A DNA stretch of 55,147 nucleotides, taken from Gammaproteobacteria bacterium (GTDB lineage: Bacteria; Pseudomonadota; Gammaproteobacteria; Steroidobacterales; Woeseiaceae). Under the pieces are notes generated by a model. It was not told the DNA's origin. It did not search any database and worked only from the letters and a program-made list of their open reading frames with translations. Where the stretch lies: NCBI GenBank assembly GCA_009937445.1, contig JAACFM010000005.1, positions 1 to 55,147 of the forward strand. The letters run 5' to 3'. Positions 52,935 through 55,147 of the stretch are shown piece after piece (position 1 is the stretch's first letter; every line of letters starts with the position of its first letter). Position numbers and translations under genes: made by a program.

Positions 52935-55147
52935 ATGACTGAAAAACTTGTTTTCTCCTTTCATGACGGCAATGGGCAAGACAAACAATTGCTCGGCGGA
53001 AAAGGCGCTAATCTGTGCGAAATGACGCAGATCGGTATCAATGTTCCGCCGGGATTCGTCATTACGACCAAGGCTTGTCTGGATTATCTGAACCAGGAGC
53101 AATTGCCCGCAGGCCTGATGGACACAGTCAGCGATGAGATCGCCCGACTCGAGGCCACAACGGGGAAGACCTTCGGCATGGGGTCCGATCCACTCCTGGT
53201 ATCAGTGCGCTCCGGTTCCGCGATGTCGATGCCCGGGATGATGGATACGATCCTCAATCTCGGTCTCAACGACGAGACACTGGCCAGCCTGATCGAGCAA
53301 ACCGGCGACGAGCGATTTGCTTACGACGCCTATCGCCGATTCATCCAGCTCTTCGGCAAAGTGGCATTAGGCATTGCAGACGAACACTTCGACAAACATT
53401 TCGAGGCTGTCAAGGAGCGGGCTGGCGTCAAGGCCGATGTGGGCCTCGAAGCATCTCACCTCAAGGAAATTAGCGAAAAGTTCATCGCCGTCATCCAGCG
53501 TGAATCCGGCAGGGAATTTCCGCAGGACGTCATGCTGCAATTGCAGCTGGCAGTGGAAGCCGTATTCCGGTCGTGGAAAGGTAAACGAGCGCTCGACTAT
53601 CGGCGCGAGTTTCACATCACGCCGGACATGGCCAATGGCACCGCGGTCAACATCTGTACCATGGTTTTTGGTAACAAAGGCGATGATTGCGCTACCGGTG
53701 TCGGCTTCACGCGCAACCCGGGAACCGGCGAGAATGAGATGTTTGGGGAGTATCTTACCAACGCTCAGGGTGAAGATGTGGTCGCCGGCATCCGCACGCC
53801 GAAGCCCTTGCAAGCGATGCAGGAAGAAATGCCGGAGCAATACTCGCAACTTGTCGCGCTGCGCAATACGCTCGAGTCACACTACCGGGAAGTGCAGGAC
53901 TACGAGTTCACTATAGAGAAAGGCACGCTGTACTGTCTGCAGACTCGCAACGGCAAAATGAATGCCGCCGCGATGGTGCGAACATCTGTCGAGCTGTTCG
54001 AGGAGAAACTCATCTCCCGTGAGCAGGCCTTACTGCGAATCGATCCTGAACTATTGGAGCAACTGCTACACCCGCGGCTCGATCCTGACGACACAACGGA
54101 CCCGATCGCTACTGGCCTGCCGGCATCTCCCGGTGCGGCATCGGGCAAGTGCGTATTCGACGCAGACCTGGCGGAAAAGCTGGGCAATGCTGGAGAGAAG
54201 GTGATACTGGTCCGGGAAGAAACCCGTCCTGAAGATATTCACGGATTCTTCGCCGCTGAGGGCATACTAACCAGCCGCGGCGGTAAAACATCGCACGCCG
54301 CGGTGGTCGCGCGAGGCATGGGCAAGCCCTGTGTTGCCGGCGCAGAAGGCATTGTCGTTGACGTCAGTCTTCGACAAGCTCAGGTCGGTGAGAAAACACT
54401 CCACGAAGGCGATGTCATCACGCTCGACGGCGCAACCGGCATGGTCTACGAGGGCTCCATCCCGACGATCCCGGCGTATTTTTCAGACGAACTGAAGGTC
54501 TTGCTGAACTGGGCCGACGAGATCGCCGACCTGAAGGTTATGGCGAACTCCGACACGCCGGCGGCAGCCCACAAAGCGCTGGAATACGGTGCGATGGGTA
54601 TTGGCTTGTGTCGAACCGAGCGCATGTTCAACGCCAGTGACCGACTGCCGATCGTCATCGACATGATCCTGGCCAATAACGCAAAAGACAGACAAGCGGC
54701 GCTCGACAGATTGATGCCTATTCAACGTGCCGACTTTATCGAACTGTTTTCGGTAATGTCCCCTCGCCCGGTTACCGTGAGGCTATTGGACCCCCCCATG
54801 CACGAATTCCTGCCAACCGAACATCAGTTGCTGGAACAGATCGAGACTTTGCGTCTGTATCGGAACGTTGTCAGAGGAAGACAGGTCGCGCTGGCTTCAT
54901 CATCAACAATGACCGAACTCCCGCACCCGTTCAGCGAATTGAGTGAAGAGTTCGTCAACGATGCACTGATAACCAAAGAACGCATGTTGAAAAAGGTGCG
55001 CGAGCTTCAGGAAGTCAATCCAATGTTGGGCCACAGGGGCGTACGCCTTGGGATTACTTACCCGGAAATATACGAGATGCAGATTCGGGCGATTCTCGAG
55101 GCGACTGTGGAATGCGCCAGGCAGGGTATTGCAGTACAACCCGAAAT
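52935..55147 (+). CDS. ppdK: Pyruvate, phosphate dikinase (3' truncated by window edge)
   Basis: 737 codons are visible and the frame is open to the right edge; full-length enzymes are about 870-900 residues. It interconverts pyruvate, ATP and phosphate with phosphoenolpyruvate, AMP and pyrophosphate. Seen in order: the N-terminal ATP-grasp start LLGGKGANLCEMTQIGINVPPGF, VSVRSGSAMSMPGMMDTILNLGLN, VFGNKGDDCATGVGFTRNPGTGE, the phosphohistidine domain GGKTSHAAVVARGMGKPCV (catalytic His), and the PEP/pyruvate barrel with GIGLCRTERMF, LLDPPMHEFLP and MLGHRGVRLGI. The start MTEKLVFSFHDG follows the family. Confidence 0.95.
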   Translation, partial: MTEKLVFSFHDGNGQDKQLLGGKGANLCEMTQIGINVPPGFVITTKACLDYLNQEQLPAGLMDTVSDEIARLEATTGKTFGMGSDPLLVSVRSGSAMSMPGMMDTILNLGLNDETLASLIEQTGDERFAYDAYRRFIQLFGKVALGIADEHFDKHFEAVKERAGVKADVGLEASHLKEISEKFIAVIQRESGREFPQDVMLQLQLAVEAVFRSWKGKRALDYRREFHITPDMANGTAVNICTMVFGNKGDDCATGVGFTRNPGTGENEMFGEYLTNAQGEDVVAGIRTPKPLQAMQEEMPEQYSQLVALRNTLESHYREVQDYEFTIEKGTLYCLQTRNGKMNAAAMVRTSVELFEEKLISREQALLRIDPELLEQLLHPRLDPDDTTDPIATGLPASPGAASGKCVFDADLAEKLGNAGEKVILVREETRPEDIHGFFAAEGILTSRGGKTSHAAVVARGMGKPCVAGAEGIVVDVSLRQAQVGEKTLHEGDVITLDGATGMVYEGSIPTIPAYFSDELKVLLNWADEIADLKVMANSDTPAAAHKALEYGAMGIGLCRTERMFNASDRLPIVIDMILANNAKDRQAALDRLMPIQRADFIELFSVMSPRPVTVRLLDPPMHEFLPTEHQLLEQIETLRLYRNVVRGRQVALASSSTMTELPHPFSELSEEFVNDALITKERMLKKVRELQEVNPMLGHRGVRLGITYPEIYEMQIRAILEATVECARQGIAVQPE

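Overview
The window looks like a chromosomal segment of a free-living, aerobic, probably marine gammaproteobacterium of moderate GC content. The support is gene content: RdgC, GreB, two DEAD-box helicases with DbpA-type RNA-binding domains, a TolB-like/TPR membrane protein, an AcrB-type RND pump, and many outer-membrane barrels and lipoproteins. A Woeseiales-like lineage is possible, but that is a guess. Coding density is very high. No gap between genes exceeds about 210 bases, and I see no tRNA, rRNA, CRISPR array, insertion sequence or phage gene.

Layout. 1-893: the tail of an unidentified protein and a small sulfotransferase-fold protein. 908-6384 (minus strand): a tight run of MttB-family methyltransferase, secreted amidohydrolase, dbpA and an MFS transporter. 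6471-11744 (plus): two FAD/GcvT-domain dehydrogenases of the dimethylglycine/sarcosine dehydrogenase type and a hotdog thioesterase, divergent from the methyltransferase. 11849-13750: a second DEAD-box helicase. 13878-17388: overlapping genes for a sodium:solute symporter, a D-2-hydroxyacid dehydrogenase and an aminotransferase, followed by rdgC and an MFS transporter fused to zinc ribbons. 20155-22568 (minus): a compact unit of two DUF1538 membrane proteins, a PII-like protein and a CBS-pair protein. 22589-25567: an APH-fold kinase and a TolB/TPR protein. 25575-29943 (minus): a stand-alone GcvT-family protein followed by two phytoene-desaturase-like FAD oxidoreductases. 30124-32154: an EF-G-like GTPase. 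32308-36672: neutral-lipid genes (patatin, WS/DGAT, HAD-acyltransferase fusion). 36819-41085: a lysine-repeat protein, greB, a DUF481 protein, an AraC-type regulator and an unknown gene. 41148-52743: an envelope region with SH3-like and beta-barrel proteins, an Omp85-type barrel, DUF3313-like lipoproteins and an RND pump. 52935-end: ppdK, cut by the window edge.

How the genes work together. The dominant theme is one-carbon and methylated-amine metabolism. Three proteins with GcvT (folate-binding) domains and one MttB-family methyltransferase occur in two loci about 20 kb apart. This fits removal of methyl groups from betaine-, carnitine- or glycine-like compounds and their passage to tetrahydrofolate; the exact substrates cannot be read from sequence. 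A second theme is storage lipid and membrane lipid handling, and a third is envelope biogenesis and efflux. The least-described candidate systems are the DUF1538 pair with PII and CBS proteins, and the GcvT plus paired FAD-oxidoreductase operon, whose leader contains a dyad next to the ribosome-binding site.
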